A DNA stretch of 64,000 nt from Liolophura sinensis (Eukaryota > Mollusca > Polyplacophora > Chitonida > Chitonidae), in assembly GCF_032854445.1 (NCBI RefSeq), contig NC_088302.1:3090023-3154022 (forward strand), written 5' to 3'. Below are positions 60,604-64,000 of the stretch, piece by piece. How positions within the stretch are numbered: position 1 is the first letter of the stretch; each line of letters begins with the position of its first letter. Position numbers and translations under genes: made by a program. The notes under the pieces are model-generated. The model searched no databases. It saw only the letters and a list, made by a program, of their open reading frames with translations, and had not been told where the DNA came from.

Positions 60604-60782
60604 TTTATTTATTTATTTATTTGATTGGTGTTTTACGCCGTACTCAAGTATATTTCACTTATACGACGGCGGTCAGCATTATGGTGGGTGGAAACCGGGC
60701 AGAGTCCACGGGGAAACCCACGGCCATCCGTAGGTTGCTGGCAAACCTTCCCACGTACGGCCGGAAAGGAAGCCAGCATGAA
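60604..60782 (-). mobile_element. tRNA-SINE family A at the junction of two minisatellites
   Basis: Left tail TTTATTTATTTATTTATTTG, then ATTGGTGTTTTACGCCGTAC, GGCGGTCAGCATTATGG and CACGTACGGCCGGAAAGG. Ends at CCAGCATGAA, so the tRNA head is missing. CACCCTCCAATA flanks it at 60592-60603 and 60783-60794, a likely 12-bp target duplication. It separates the 38-bp array from the 37-bp array. Confidence 0.9.
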
Positions 60783-63060
<2,278 letters not shown>

Positions 63061-64000
63061 ATTGATGTTATTACTCATACAGCTATAACACTACAAAATC
63101 CCGATAGGTGTAGATGGAAGAACATAAATCAGGAATCAAAATGACTGCTGTGTTGAAATTCCGTCAAGCTCTCTTACCTCAAGCCGTTCCTTTCATAATA
63201 TCCCTTCCCGAAGAGCTTTTCTCCATATAGTTTTATCCGATTGAGCCTTGATACCACCGTCAGAACCCGCGACCGGAAGAACTTTTATTTCACTGAGATT
63301 ATACAAATGAACTTCTCAAGTATAATGTATGCCTCGACAAAATGTGTTTTTCAACTAATCCTGAGATATTATTTTGCCGCAGGGCATGTCAGTAAGATAC
63401 TGGTAGGAGTTGTTCTTCTTGTTGTTGTGAATGGGAGAGGTTTTTTGTTTTCCATTTTAGTTTAATAACCAAGAAGAGGAAGTTGAAAAAGTGCCTTGGG
63501 TATAAAGTTTCAGTTTAATTGAACACTGACATATAAAAGATGGAGGTGTGAAATTGTGATGGTAATCGTTAACCACATACATGCGATCCTCGATGGCTCT
63601 GTGCTAATGAAAGTATGCTCATTGAAAACTCAAGATCTTTGATCAATGGTGTTGCGCGTTCTTATCCAGCCATCGCTGTCTATGTGGAGGGTAACGTCAG
63701 GAGCTTTCCTAGATACACAGAAAATTAAATGCAGTGGGCTATTATAAATAAACAAATACATACAAATAAATATATGCTTTCCTGTATTACCATTCCATTG
63801 CCTAAGTTTCGGTTTGGAACCAAACCCTTGCTAGTAAGAGGGGGAAGGCCTTCATTTTAAATACACAAGAATAGCATAGAGAGCGCGATACATTTCATGC
63901 ATACTTAACTGATCGGAATTAAAAATTTGAATTCATATCAATTTATTGATTTGGTCATATACACATTCTACATGCCTAGACTCAACGAGGCCATGTTCTT
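63061..64000. other. Intergenic unique sequence to window end
   Basis: No exon or element recognised. Confidence 0.45.

Overview
The window looks like nuclear DNA of a lophotrochozoan invertebrate, most probably a mollusc. The reasons are an AT-rich background, intron-scale non-coding spacing, many copies of tRNA-derived SINEs of a type I associate with mollusc genomes, and an extreme load of minisatellites. No bacterial-style operon, rRNA gene, CRISPR array or phage gene is visible. The species cannot be read from the sequence.

One cellular protein-coding exon is well supported: the first coding exon of a PDE8-family cAMP phosphodiesterase on the minus strand (48078-48374). It begins with the conserved MGC-PSIHVSQ start and ends at a clean GTAAG splice donor. 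Everything to its left (1-48077) would be intron 1, unless an exon I could not recognise is present. Everything to its right (48375 to about 50300) is a CpG-rich promoter/5' region with a perfect cAMP response element.

Layout. The intron (1-48 kb) is packed with tandem arrays having periods of 77, 44, 57, 32, 20, 17, 21, 76, 52, 25, 23, 33, 53, 18, 40, about 88, 14, about 79 and 20 bp. Between them are non-coding stretches, several tRNA-SINE copies, a foldback element at about 1 kb and a 404-bp hAT-like MITE sitting inside the 42.8-44 kb array. The 48-50.3 kb stretch is the PDE8 start and CpG-rich upstream region. From 50.3 to 64 kb there is intergenic sequence with more arrays (65, 80, 18, 38 and 37 bp periods), two copies of a second SINE family, and a decayed GIY-YIG/Penelope-like retroelement (59.25-60.13 kb).

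By my hand tally tandem repeats cover about 20 kb, roughly a third of the window. Most long open frames, including those up to 1102 codons at 39.5-42.9 kb, are by-products of these arrays and not genes. The biology worth a second look is how SINEs, a MITE and minisatellites interleave: one minisatellite seems to have been born from the body of a SINE, and several SINEs inserted into existing arrays.
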